64,000 nt of DNA. Origin: Pseudisothecium myosuroides. Lineage: Eukaryota > Streptophyta > Bryopsida > Hypnales > Lembophyllaceae. The stretch spans positions 17,983,296-18,047,295 of the forward strand of contig OX637292.1 in the NCBI GenBank assembly GCA_951799445.1. Direction: 5' to 3'. The notes beneath the pieces were generated by a model. The model was not told where the DNA came from, ran no database searches, and saw only the letters and a program-made list of their open reading frames with translations. Made by a program: the position numbers and the translations under genes. Positions within the stretch are counted from its first letter, which is position 1. Every line of letters begins with the position of its first letter. Below, one piece after another: positions 37,813-48,616 of this stretch.

Positions 37813-37999
37813 AGATTTAACAATTGAAAGTGCAATTAAATTAAGTGAGTCAACTGTGATTGGTTAATCATGTATTAATTGAAGCAAGAATATTAAACAT
37901 TCAATTTTTTTCATATCATTTTCAAATAATTTAAATAAATAATACAACATTTGTGATTTGGTTGATGTTTAGTATTGAAATATTATTTTTTCACTAATT

Positions 38000-40900
38000 T
38001 TAATCTTTCAAAGTTATCGCTAACCAATCAGGTTGATATACACCTTCTACTATTAGATGATTTTTTTTTGCATTTCCTTCTAGAGTGTTTTCTGGAGCTA
38101 AACGTATTAGTCCCCATGTTGTTTTATTTACATCATAAATTACAAATTCTGGTTGACATACTCTAAAAGCTATCAAATCACCACTACTATACACTTCATA
38201 TTTAATAATTCCTTTTTGCCATCGATTTTTAAATAACTTGAGTGCGTATACCTCAGGCATAATACCATTTTCAACAAGAGCATACTCTCCATTTGGTGTA
38301 CCTTCTTCATCTAATAGTACTTCTACAATCACTACATTTTTAGTATTTTTTGTAGTCAATGTTGCTTCACGCGTTATTGCATATATTCTATTATTTGCTA
38401 CTTTTACAAGTTTAGGTGCCTCTGGGATTTGTATATCTCCTATGCCATGTAATAAAAAGCGATGCATTACATGTTGGTATCTACTTCTTTCACAATTGAT
38501 GTAAAAAATAGATGGTAATTCATCATCCGCAGTTTGTTCTGGACAAGGAATAACTTGTAGTCCACCAAAATAGAATCTATAGTTTATGACAACACAATTT
38601 CCAAAACCTCCTGTATTTTCAAAATGATTTGTTTTGGTATGTTCAAAATGATCAAAATGATTCCATGTCTTATCTGCAGAACTATATATTGCAAAATTTA
38701 CTATATGTATAGGTCTTTTCTTTGGTATTTTTTTTTCATATTTTTGGGCGTGTTCAATTATATCAGCTGCAGTGGGTTCAATTTTTTCACATCCAAGAAT
38801 AAATAATCGATAATTTCGATCTTTTGCATTTGAAAAACTCAAATATCCAATTTTTTTCTTAAATACATTAAAAGGAATAGGCGGTAAAAACATGTATTCA
38901 TGAGTCAAAGGATTTATAATGGTAAGTAAACTTTGATCTTTCTCATGAACATAGTTATTGAATTTTTGAGTATCGTAAAACACCCACTTATAATTTATAT
39001 GAATCTTAGAAATTGCTGGTTTTTTACTATCTAATACAATAAGTCCATCATTTGCAGCAATTACTTTTGCAATTATTGGAGAATTTATCCACTCTAAAGA
39101 TGGCATTATAATCCAACCTTCTTGGTTGCAATCTTTGCTAGTGTCATCTATATCTCTATTATTTCTATAATCAAAAGCTAGAATTTTTTTTGTTGATGTA
39201 TTCAAAACAATAGGAAAGTACCTATTGTATATTTTTAAATCATCATCCATATATAATTGGGGATTCCAAATGTTTACTTTTGATGTATCAATATTGTTAT
39301 CATTATTGTGCATGATATTCCAAGCTTCAATTTTTTGTGAGTTGGAGAATATATTCATGCAAATGCCAATCAAAAGTGGATTTTCCATGTTTTTCCATTC
39401 TAGAGGTATAGGTTTATTTATGTAAGTCAAGGCAATGTCTAGTGATGCAGAATTTGAAGTAGATTGCCATTTGTTAATACTAGATCTTGAATTTGAACCT
39501 ACTTCAAAAGTTGTATTAGTATTGAGACCTTGTAGAGCACTACTCATTGACTTCTTTTGAGCATCTATAATTTTATTTAATCCTTTGAGATTGTCTAATT
39601 TGAGGCTTCTTGATTTGAATAGAACATTTCCACCTTGTTTTACATTAATTTTTATTGTATTTAAAGGTAGAAAGTTCTCTTGATTTTGTGCATTTGTTGT
39701 TTTAGTATCATAGGATGAACTTTTTAGTGATGTAACTTCAGACAAATCCATGCATTCATCTTCATTCAAAATATAACCATTGGCTTTACTATTATGTGAT
39801 AGTAAAGAGTCTTCAATTGTTGATATATTTAGTGGAACTTTAGACTCTGAGGTATCACTATCGTCAGTCAAATCGGGATCATAAAGTTCAAGGACTTTAG
39901 AGGTAGAAGTTACGTATGCATCCCCTAATTCTTGTGATGCCTTTATATCATCTAACCCTACTATAAACCTTGCTTCATCATCTACTTCTTCAATTATTCT
40001 TGTACCTTCTTCAACTTCAATCATTTCACTTCTACCACGATAATCATTGTGACTTAATGAGTCAAATGAGTCAAAATTTAATGTGTTTGGATCAAAATGT
40101 GATGATATATCAGAATTGGAATTTGGCGTATATGAATCGTATATATTTGATACATTTATATTATTAAAATTTGATAGATTTAAATCAAAAATTGATGTAT
40201 CTATATTAAACATTGATGTATCAACTTCATTGAGTGAAGGATGGAGTCCAAGATTACTCAGTTCAGCTATTAAATATTCAAAATCTTTACTAGAACCATC
40301 TATTGGAGAATTAGGAGGTTGAGGCTGTAGAATTGGGGGTGGTTGAGGAGATACTACCATATTCAATTTTCCTACTTTATCATTTTTCTTATCTACAAGC
40401 TCATACAATGTTTTGAAATTTATTCCTAAAATTGTATTGATGTATTGATTTTTTTCTAAAGTCTTATTAAGAACACGCTTAAGAATGTCTTTAAATTGAG
40501 GTGACAAATCACGACGCTGTTCATTGCGATTTGTTTTGCTTAAGCGCCTTGGTTTATCTTTGTAGTTTGTTGTGTTTGGGTTGTAAGACCGAGCTTGTCT
40601 TGAACGAGGCTTACGTGGAACATTAGCAAATTCATCTCTTAAATTTTCAATATGCAAATTTCTTTCATATCTATGGTTGTAATCTTTGTTGAATGATTGA
40701 GTGTTTGGAGAATCCCACAATGTATACTCTCCGTCATCAACATTGTGAACATGGTAATCTAAGTTATTATCACAGTATAAAAAATCATTTTGAAAATCTC
40801 TTTCTGTTTCATATGAACTACTAGGATTTCTATTTGTATAAGATTGTGCACTAGTTTGACCAAGTCTTTCTAAACTATTTGAACTGTATTCATTAATAAG

Positions 40901-41116
40901 ATGTAAGTGTTTGTTATTTTTATAGTATTGAGATTGATGTTGATCGATTCTTGTATATTGTTTGTCATCTTGGATAAGACTTTCTAAAAAACTAAGGCTC
41001 CCTGGACTCATGGCACCAGGATCAGCTAGTCCTATATAATCTTTAGTAGACAAAATTGTTGCATCTTCATCAGAACCATCAAAGAAGTAATGAGCATCTT
41101 GCAAAACATGAGCCAT
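38000..41116 (-). CDS. Intronless 1038-aa protein: disordered N-terminal half, F-box-associated/kelch-like C-terminal half
   Basis: A single uninterrupted frame, ATG at 41116 to TAA at 38000, in AT-rich repeat DNA where chance frames rarely pass 130 codons. Residues 1-560 are low-complexity: Asn/Ser/Asp-rich, with a basic patch (167-205, KPRSRQARSYNP), a Pro-rich stretch (256-271) and acidic segments. From about 580 to 1035 the sequence becomes ordered. ANDGLIVLDS (688-697) is followed by INPLTHEYMFLPPIP (734-748), FAIYSSADKTWNHF (808-821), RFYFGGL (847-853), NRIYAITRE (909-917) and IYDVNKTTWGLIRL (993-1006). That order, with NPLT-LPP and YSS-TW, is typical of plant F-box-associated/kelch beta-propellers. 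No F-box is visible. Such proteins normally recruit substrates to SCF ubiquitin ligases; without an F-box that role is not implied here. Codon use is AT-rich like the surroundings. Function unknown. Confidence 0.75.
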   Translation of the reverse strand: MAHVLQDAHYFFDGSDEDATILSTKDYIGLADPGAMSPGSLSFLESLIQDDKQYTRIDQHQSQYYKNNKHLHLINEYSSNSLERLGQTSAQSYTNRNPSSSYETERDFQNDFLYCDNNLDYHVHNVDDGEYTLWDSPNTQSFNKDYNHRYERNLHIENLRDEFANVPRKPRSRQARSYNPNTTNYKDKPRRLSKTNRNEQRRDLSPQFKDILKRVLNKTLEKNQYINTILGINFKTLYELVDKKNDKVGKLNMVVSPQPPPILQPQPPNSPIDGSSKDFEYLIAELSNLGLHPSLNEVDTSMFNIDTSIFDLNLSNFNNINVSNIYDSYTPNSNSDISSHFDPNTLNFDSFDSLSHNDYRGRSEMIEVEEGTRIIEEVDDEARFIVGLDDIKASQELGDAYVTSTSKVLELYDPDLTDDSDTSESKVPLNISTIEDSLLSHNSKANGYILNEDECMDLSEVTSLKSSSYDTKTTNAQNQENFLPLNTIKINVKQGGNVLFKSRSLKLDNLKGLNKIIDAQKKSMSSALQGLNTNTTFEVGSNSRSSINKWQSTSNSASLDIALTYINKPIPLEWKNMENPLLIGICMNIFSNSQKIEAWNIMHNNDNNIDTSKVNIWNPQLYMDDDLKIYNRYFPIVLNTSTKKILAFDYRNNRDIDDTSKDCNQEGWIIMPSLEWINSPIIAKVIAANDGLIVLDSKKPAISKIHINYKWVFYDTQKFNNYVHEKDQSLLTIINPLTHEYMFLPPIPFNVFKKKIGYLSFSNAKDRNYRLFILGCEKIEPTAADIIEHAQKYEKKIPKKRPIHIVNFAIYSSADKTWNHFDHFEHTKTNHFENTGGFGNCVVINYRFYFGGLQVIPCPEQTADDELPSIFYINCERSRYQHVMHRFLLHGIGDIQIPEAPKLVKVANNRIYAITREATLTTKNTKNVVIVEVLLDEEGTPNGEYALVENGIMPEVYALKLFKNRWQKGIIKYEVYSSGDLIAFRVCQPEFVIYDVNKTTWGLIRLAPENTLEGNAKKNHLIVEGVYQPDWLAITLKD

Positions 41117-43127
41117 GTTGATTCTATAACATATTTAACATTATAGTTTTTGTAAGTATTTCTATTGAACTATATTTATCATTTTAATGATATTTTATAA
41201 TTCTAACAAATAAAGATTAAAAACCGTAAAATTTTCTTTGAATAAATTATGAATAATTTTTAACTATTTAAATATATGATCAAAACTATAAAATTGTTGT
41301 TGAAGCAAGGTTGCACATTTTTTAGAATTTGAATGGTTTTGTAATAGTAAAAAATCATTAAGAAAATAAATTAATAAATATGTAGAATGATGGTAGCCTA
41401 TTTGATTTATATTACTTGATCATGTAGCCCATATTATTTTTTTGTCATCAATAAACTTAAAAATTGAAGTTTAATTATATAATATTATTTTCAATAAATA
41501 ATACTAAAAAATAATTAACATTTTCAATCAACATAAAATAAAAGAGTTAAATTTTTATACTTTGAAATTAGTGGCACGTAGAACAATATTTACATATTCA
41601 TTCATGTTCAATAAAAATTCTTTGAAACTTGATATGTTAGTTGAAAATTAGTTATATTTAAATAAATATTATAGTTATAATTATCCAAATAGACTAGTTT
41701 ATTGAATATATAGATATATAATTATATTCTCTATAAAATAAGTAATGATGATACTATATTTTAATATGAGAATTATTTATATAAAAATTTAATTATTCAA
41801 AGATTTAATTTATATTATTTATATTAGATGTATAAAAAATGTTTTTAAATTATGGTATTGATGTTTTTTAATTAGCAATGAAAAACAAACCAGATATTAC
41901 AAGCAAAGACATTTTAAGCCAAAATATAAATTACTATCATTTAATCTATGACAAGTCAAAAAATGTTTGTACAAAAGTGATACAATCTATTTTGTTTTGA
42001 CATTCAATCCAATGAGAGAAATAATTAAATGAACATTTGATGGTTTATCAATTTAGTTTTAAAAGATATATATAAAGTTTGTCCATTTTTTCATTATGAC
42101 ACCTATAATTGTAATAATTTTGAATTTAGTGAATTTGTTCAAAATAGTGTATTGTTATGACTTTAGTTTTTGAAAAAAATAACTTAAATTTGATAGCACC
42201 ATAGTTTAGTCCATATTTCATATTCATGATCATTTTATTCTATATCTTATTATAAAAAAAAATATTATATTTGTACAAAAATCTTTCAATATTCCTAAAA
42301 TAATCCTAACATTATATTGTATATTTTTTATGTACAACATAAAAATAAAGTATGAAATATAATCATTTTTTTTTTAAATTTGAAAGATCACAACTTTTCA
42401 TACATCATTGATTTTTGGACAACTTAAATGTTTGATACATTGTCAACAATTTAACAACTTCCTTATTTTTACATCAAAATTTAAATTAATCAATCAATTT
42501 TTATAATAATATTGTACATTGGTAAAGAAAATTTAAAATCTTTCAATTATAATTTTAAACCAAAATTGAGAATTCCATCTAAAAGTGACTGCATCCTATA
42601 TATTAGGACTTAGTTGCTCTCTGTGCTACCAATGGTGTTCACTGAAATATTGAAAATTTTGGGGCCTTATTTTTGGCTTGAAAGACTTTGGCAGTAGAAA
42701 TTCAAATTCCACGTAGATGTAGGAATCTCAAAAGAATGATCCTTATAATAGGTTGCAAGAATAAACATACAATGGAGCAACAAACGCAAATAAAAGCCAC
42801 AATTGTTATAGAAGTGAGTTGATTATATGTGCCAATTAATTATGCAAGCTCTAGCAAAAGAAAATTAAAAAAATTTGATTTTAAATGATTTTTTTTTATA
42901 GATTATGGCTTATTCTAAATATAGAATGGTTAATTCATTTCATTTAGATTAGTATTGTAAAAATTATGAAGCATCTTTTTTATGGACAAGTCATAGAATC
43001 TTTTTAGAAAAATAACAAATTGAATCCAATTTTTTACTTAATTTTCATAATTCTCACAATTTCCTTGATCTCAAGGTTCAATTTTTGGTGCTCAACAAAT
43101 GTTGCATAACATAGTGAGCGCATCACT
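41117..43127. other. Very AT-rich 5' flank of the 1038-aa gene, nothing recognised
   Basis: No frame above 60 codons, no element ends. It may contain the promoter of the minus-strand gene at 38000-41116, but no specific element can be defended. Confidence 0.45.
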
Positions 43128-43266
43128 TTAACCTCTAAAAGACCAAGGCCTATTTTCTGCCAAAAAGCACTCAAAATTGCCATTTCTACAACAAAGTATA
43201 AAAAAATTCAAAATAGTTTTTTTTGCACATCTACCCATAGGATCTTACACCTAACTAGCATGAGAA

Positions 43267-43671
43267 TCATTTGGACAAAATTGTACCCCCCAAAAGGCCG
43301 CTTTGCAATGCAAAAATTTGGGTGGAAAGAGCCTTCTCAACTCGTTAATCGTACCAAGATTTGCATGATGGGCTCAAATATTTGTCATGATTATCCAATC
43401 CATCTCCACAATCACTACAATCCATCTCCACAATCACTACAATCCATCTCCACAATTCACCGTTTATCCACTCCATCTCCACAATTTCTGCAATCTCCAC
43501 AATCCTTCTCCATGATTCACTGTTTACAAATATCTATGTGCCAAGTGGCTACAAGTATTTCTTCATAGTGGCACCAATGACGATGTGGCCGCCCTTATAC
43601 TCATTCAATTAGTACTAGAATTAGTAAAAAACTCAAAGCCTCTTATTGGATACAATTTCCTCCTAATGGTG
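43267..43671. mobile_element. Small MITE-like insertion with imperfect 22-bp inverted ends
   Basis: The insertion interrupts the word GAGAATGTGTGG, which is continuous in the copy at 46.4 kb. Its ends, CATTTGGACAAAATTGTACC and (reverse complement) CATTAGGAGGAAATTGTATC, match at about 16 of 20 positions. The interior contains the tandem CCATCTCCACAATCACTACA unit. The open frame 43260-43568 runs through it but is low-complexity. An AAT repeat may be the target duplication; the exact edge is off by a base or so. Confidence 0.6.
43388..43515 (+). repeat. Tandem repeat based on CCATCTCCACAAT
   Basis: Two exact 22-bp units and several diverged ones (CCATCTCCACAATTCACC, CTCCACAATTTCTGCAAT), followed by TCCTTCTCCATGATTCAC. 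It lies entirely within the MITE-like insertion. Confidence 0.7.
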
Positions 43672-43721
43672 TGGAAAAAAATTCAGAATTTTTGACTGTA
43701 TAGATTGCAAGATATTTGTGT

Positions 43722-44303
43722 TTAACCCCTAAAGTCCCATTGGCCCTATGGGGGTCAAAATGCGACTTCGGGTAGGCTCCTACAGTCTCAATATTCATTA
43801 TAATCTTCTAAATTATTTTGTGAAGTTGAAAAAATATATAAGCTTCTTGGGAATATAATTTTTTATTCAATCACTACACGGAAGCAAAAGTTATGGTACA
43901 AAAAGCCGAAATATGAAGGTCAGTAGTCAGCCCAAAAAAATTCACAAAAAGTCCTTTTTAGAATATTTTTTCTAAAATATTATATTTTTGTCTACATGTG
44001 AAACTTTGATTCATTCTATTTGGACTAGTGATGAAAAAGTTATGGACAACCTTGTTTTTCGGGCAATCGAAGCATGTTCTTGAAAAAAAACTTTTTGTCC
44101 AACTTTGAATGCTAATATCTTCCAATCCGTATGGTCAAATTTGATGAAATTTTTACTACATGATTTCAGACAATTGAAGTACAAGATCCTATGGTTAGAT
44201 TCTAAGAAAAACATTTTTTCTACTTTCATGGATGAATGTAGCAGAAATGGCAGCTTTGAGTGATTTTTGACAGAAAAAATGGCCTTGGGACTTTAGGGGT
44301 TAA
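43722..44303 (-). mobile_element. TTAA element nested at an internal TTAA of its own family
   Basis: The left end is TTAACCCCTAAAGTCCCATT and the right end GGGACTTTAGGGGTTAA; 582 bp. The host reads GATATTTGTG-TTTAA before it and TTAA-AGTGAAAAAAAC after it. The sister copies at 27598 and 46279 read GATATTTGCTTTTAAAGTGG and GATATCTGCGTTTAAAGTGG without interruption. The insertion therefore duplicated exactly TTAA. The orientation is opposite to the host, and it is shorter than full copies by an internal deletion. Confidence 0.9.
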
Positions 44304-44399
44304 AGTGAAAAAAACAATTTTTTAAAAACATTGCAGGATTAGATTTTTTGACTTTGAGTATTTTTAACTTTAAATTTTTGTACTTCAAAGTTTTGAGCT

Positions 44400-45308
44400 T
44401 TAATCCCTCAAGGCCTAACAATGTTTTGACCATGGAGGTTTTCAATGAATCTTCCCTCTTTGATATATTTTTGCACATGAATGTGCTTAAAATTCTTAAT
44501 TCTAACCGTACAAAAGTAAAGACTGCTTTGTCTAGTATGCATGGAATTAATTGTGGAAAATATTGACTGTTGGATTTGTAGATTATAACAATTTTGGATG
44601 ATCAACATTATAGGCAAAACAAGCAGCTTTTGGAGAAGAAAAATTAAAGCAAGATGAATAAATTTTTCTTCCCTCCAAAAAATTGTATTGGAATCTAAAG
44701 CAAATATAATATTTATTCGTTTTTTTAAATGAGAAATAAAAAACTCCCTCAAATTTGTAAACATTTTCAAACAGGAGTAGAAAGTCAAAACTAACCAAAT
44801 TAGATCCTAGAATATTTAAAAAAATTTATATACATGTCAATTATTGAAATTTAACAATTGATATTATTAGCATATTGTGTAGAACATCTTAAAAAAGTTG
44901 GAATCAATCTAATTATTTTTGTGTTCTTAATTGCACCAAATTGAACCTTGAAATTTTTAAAATTGCTAAAAATACAAATTTAAATTTTTTTTCTAGACCC
45001 AGTTTGTTTGTGCAAAGTAATGACTAGAAATGTTCAAGAATATGTTCTTTCCATCCCTTCAATTCCTTTCATTGTAAAAAATCTATGTTTGCTCCCATTT
45101 TTCTATTAGACTACATTTTCTAAACAATGTTTTTTAATACTTCTCACATTGAAATTTTGAAAATCGAAAAATGCAACAAGTTTGTAAACTTATTATTCTA
45201 CAAGTTCCTAGTTTATAAAATATTGAGATTTGTTTTTCCCTATCGAGAATTTGCCATTGAAATTTTTGAAAAGGACACATTGTCTCCTCTTAGTCCTTGA
45301 GGGGTTAA
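44400..45308. mobile_element. TTAA element, CCCTCAAGGCC subfamily, nested in the same host
   Basis: The left end is TTAATCCCTCAAGGCCTAAC and the right end AGTCCTTGAGGGGTTAA; 909 bp. It sits at the TTAA of the host word TTTTGAGCTTTAAATTTTTA, which is intact in the copies at 27.9 and 46.6 kb. Its interior differs from the CCCCTAAAGG copies, so this is a distinct subfamily using the same target. No transposase; the frames 44408-44788 and 44583-44798 (minus) carry no motif. Confidence 0.7.
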
Positions 45309-46278
45309 AAAACTATCGTTGCAGTTGAGTTATGCCTTACAGATTCTTTAAAAAATTGTTAAGTAGAAATAAATACAAGATAGAAGGAAAATCTAAAATA
45401 TTAATATCTTTTGTTGGAATTAAAATGCACTAATTCCAAAGGTAAGATTGTTCTAGCAAGCAAACTAAACCATGTTAAACTTTTTTTTTAATTGTGAAAA
45501 TTGCATTAAAAAATGAATCTTACAAGTTACTTTTTTAAAAAGATGCTCTAATTTTCCAAAAAACAAGATTGTCTATGACTTTCTCATAACAAATCCAAAT
45601 GGAATGAATAAAAGCTTTCCATGTAGACAAAAATATAACCTATGAGAAAAAAAAATTATGAAAAAAATTCAAATTTTCAAATTTTTTTTTGCAGCCCCCC
45701 CTCTTTCCCCTGCTTTGAGCTTATTTGGGCATAACTTTTGTCCCCGAGCACCAATTAAAAAAAGGTTATACTTCCATGAAGCTAATTAATTTTTCTATTT
45801 CAAAAAAAACTTTAAAAAAATCGGGACAAAAATTTAGCTTGTAGGTACCTGCCCAAAATCCCATTTGTCCCCAATGGGACGAATGGTCCTTTAGGGATTA
45901 AATTGTAATAACAGTTTATTTTGCAATTGAAAGAGCATGGTTTACTCCAAAAACCCACTTCTTTTATCATCCAACAAATATTGTGAGGTGCAAAAAGGTC
46001 TTAGCAACTCACTCATAATTCATTTTTTCCGGCGCTATAATGGTACCTTGCAACATTCTATTGAGAGAGCTACATTTAAAAAAAATTGGTTTCTATACCA
46101 ACACATCATTTTTTTATGCCAATAGCTACAACACCATTTATGAGATAGGTGCTGCTATTGGTATTCCTACCTTAATAAATTCAAAATTTGGTGATCCACC
46201 ATCATTTGCTCCAACACAATAATATAAAATATAATTTCTAGAGATTACATAATAGAATGACCCTGCTTCTCCCCACTA

Positions 46279-47219
46279 TTAACCCCTAAAGGCCTAAGGT
46301 CTTTTTTCTGCCAAAAAACACTGAAAACTGCCATTTCTATAGCAAAAAGTTAAAAAAAGTTAAAATTGTTTTTTTTTCACACCTAACCATAGGATCTTAC
46401 ATCTAATTGGTATGAGAATGTGTGGAAAAAATTTCAGAATTTTGGCCGCACAGATTGCAAGATATCTGCGTTTAAAGTGGAAAAAACAAGTTTTTCAGCA
46501 CATTGCGGGACCAGATTTTTTGTCTTTAAACATTTTTAACTTAAATTTTTTGCACTACAGCGTTTTGAGCTTTAAATTTTTATAGTGGAGAATTGAGTTG
46601 AGAGTCTAGGAAAAAAAAAGAAACTCAAAAAAACTTAATTTTCATCCTTAAAAAAATTGTTAAGTAGAAGTAGGTATGAGATAGAAGGAAAATCTAAAAT
46701 ATTAATATCTCTTAGATGGAATTAAAATGCACTAATTCCAATGGTGAGATTGTTCTAGCAAGTAAACTAAACCATGCCAAAATTTTTTTTTTGAAAAATT
46801 TGAAAAATTTCATTCAGAAATGAGTCCTACAAGTTATTTTTTTCAAGAAGATGCTCAAACTGCCCGAAAAACAAGAATGTCCATAACTTTCTCATAACAT
46901 ATCCAAATGAAATGAATCAAAGCTTTCTAGATAGGCAAAAATATTATCTATCAGGAAAAAAATATTAAAAAAAAAATCCAAATTTTTGTCCATTTTTTTT
47001 CTGCTGCCCGAGCTGCCCGCCGTCCCCTGTTTTGAGCTTATTTGGTCATAACTTTTTTTCCCGGGCACCGATTGAGAAAAAAATTATATTCCCACAAAGC
47101 TCATCAGTTTTTCTATCTCCAAAAAAAATTTCAAAAAATCAGAACACAATTTCAGCCCGTAGGTACCTGCCCGAAAACGCATTTGTCCCCCGAAGGGACA
47201 ACGGGCTTTTAGGGGTTAA
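46279..47219 (+). mobile_element. TTAA-flanked element, complete copy of the CCCCTAAAGG subfamily
   Basis: The left end is TTAACCCCTAAAGGCCTAAG and the right end GGGCTTTTAGGGGTTAA; 941 bp. It is collinear with the 27598 copy throughout. It keeps both TTAA sites that were hit in the 43128 copy, which makes it the best local reference for the family's uninterrupted structure. Confidence 0.85.
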
Positions 47220-47408
47220 TGGAAGCCAAAAAAAAATAAAGACAAAGCACTAATACAAAACACCAACATAAGAAGATGGACATCCAAATCCTTATAGTCA
47301 TCATGGTAGGAATAATTAGAACAAATACATATCCCATCCTTTAACATACTATGTGAGAAATTAAAAATATCCAAACTTGCAATTAACCAAATACTCCGTA
47401 CTAAATAC

Positions 47409-48032
47409 TACTCCCCCTGCCCCAAAATGATCTTCCGGTTGCCCTTCATTTTTGTCCCAGAATGATCTCTCAAGTGCACATTCTACTGTGGAAGGAAGGA
47501 GTCTGGAGGCAGTTCTTGGAGTGATGGAACAGAAGTCCAATCAAAAACATTCAAAATGTACTGTTGAGATTGTTAAGAACAGTATTCCAATCACAAAAAT
47601 ACCCGTAGGAAGCAAGTAATGTTAAAATTATTCCCCACAATGGTAGCCATTTCTAATTAAGTTACGAATCAAGTCAAAAAGTGGTAGGTTAATGGCCACA
47701 TGGTCCTGGGCTATAGGATGGGAGCTTAGGTTTTAGGCAACAAGCATTGGCCCACAAACACACTTATAGTTGACCAATTGAATACTTGTCCTAGTCCACA
47801 AAACTAGGCAATTGCGTAGCCATTGGTGCTCCTCAAAAATGCCTCAAGTATCTTACTTTTGAATACTCCCAAACTCCATTTTGGAAAAGGCTCGGGAACT
47901 CAAAGTTTTAGGATGACAAGAGTGCACCAAACTCTACTTGAAGCTCAATTTAAAAAAAAAAAAAATGATATTTTCAACTTTAATTTGGAATATTTTGTCC
48001 AACAAGAAGATCAAATTGGGATGGAGGAAATA
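47409..48032. mobile_element. Stowaway-like element, related to 2169-2732
   Basis: The left end is TA then CTCCCCCTGCCCCAAAATGA; the right end is TCAAATTGGGATGGAGGAAA then TA. Both end words and the internal TTTTTGTCCCAGAATGATCT (inverted near 2680) are shared with the element at 2169-2732. No transposase. Spacers 47220-47408 and 48033-48616 show no gene. Confidence 0.65.
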
Positions 48033-48616
48033 TAAGTAACATTTCTACCTTAAATTCCACCTATTTATTACTATACAAACAAAAACTTGAAAACAACCAA
48101 ACCTTACTATACATACCAAACTTATTTGACTTTCTTTGTATTATAAAATAAATAATATTTATGAAACATACTATCCATCAAAATAACCTAACTACTTAAA
48201 ATTGAAAATACTCAATTTCAATACAAACAAAACAAAACAAATAATCACTCTATCAATAGGTGGTACAAAGTCTCACTTGTAAACAAAAGTATTTAGTCTT
48301 AGTGTCACTCATACTATAGTAGCTCATTTTGATTGCATGTAGGACCCAAGACGAACAAAGTCTCAATTCATATCAACCCAATAAGGGTTAGAGTTCCTCT
48401 CTCCCTTACCTTACATCAAAATTAAATTGTCTATAAGAAGATTCAATACAACAATTGACCGAATTTTGGCATATCAAGTCCCAAAGGAAAAATATGTACA
48501 AGTCCCGTATCTAAAATGAATGAATTACAAATTTGAGCATCCACACTAATTTATTCAATCGGCTGCAATGCACAATTTCTCATCCATCCCCATTCATCCA
48601 ATGCCAAGGGTCCCAT

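Larger units (their letters stand above)
43128..45901 (+). mobile_element. TTAA element of the CCCCTAAAGG family, host of three nested insertions
   Basis: The left end TTAACCTCTAAAAGACC (43128) and right end GGTCCTTTAGGGATTAA (to 45901) enclose 2774 bp. Once 43267-43671, 43722-44303 and 44400-45308 are removed, the remainder is about 0.9 kb. It follows the 27598 and 46279 copies word for word in order: TTTTCTGCC, GATCTTACACCTA, CAGAATTTTTGACTG, TTTTTGACTTTGA, TTGTTAAGTAGAA, AACAAGATTGTC, then the right end. A layered record of at least four insertion events. Confidence 0.8.

Noticed and set aside
43388..43515. Possible CRISPR-like array
   Set aside because: The units are directly adjacent with no unique spacers, and the context is a plant genome.
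43260..43568. 102-codon plus-strand frame rich in Ser, Pro and His
   Set aside because: Translates a CCATCTCCACAAT satellite within a MITE-like insertion.
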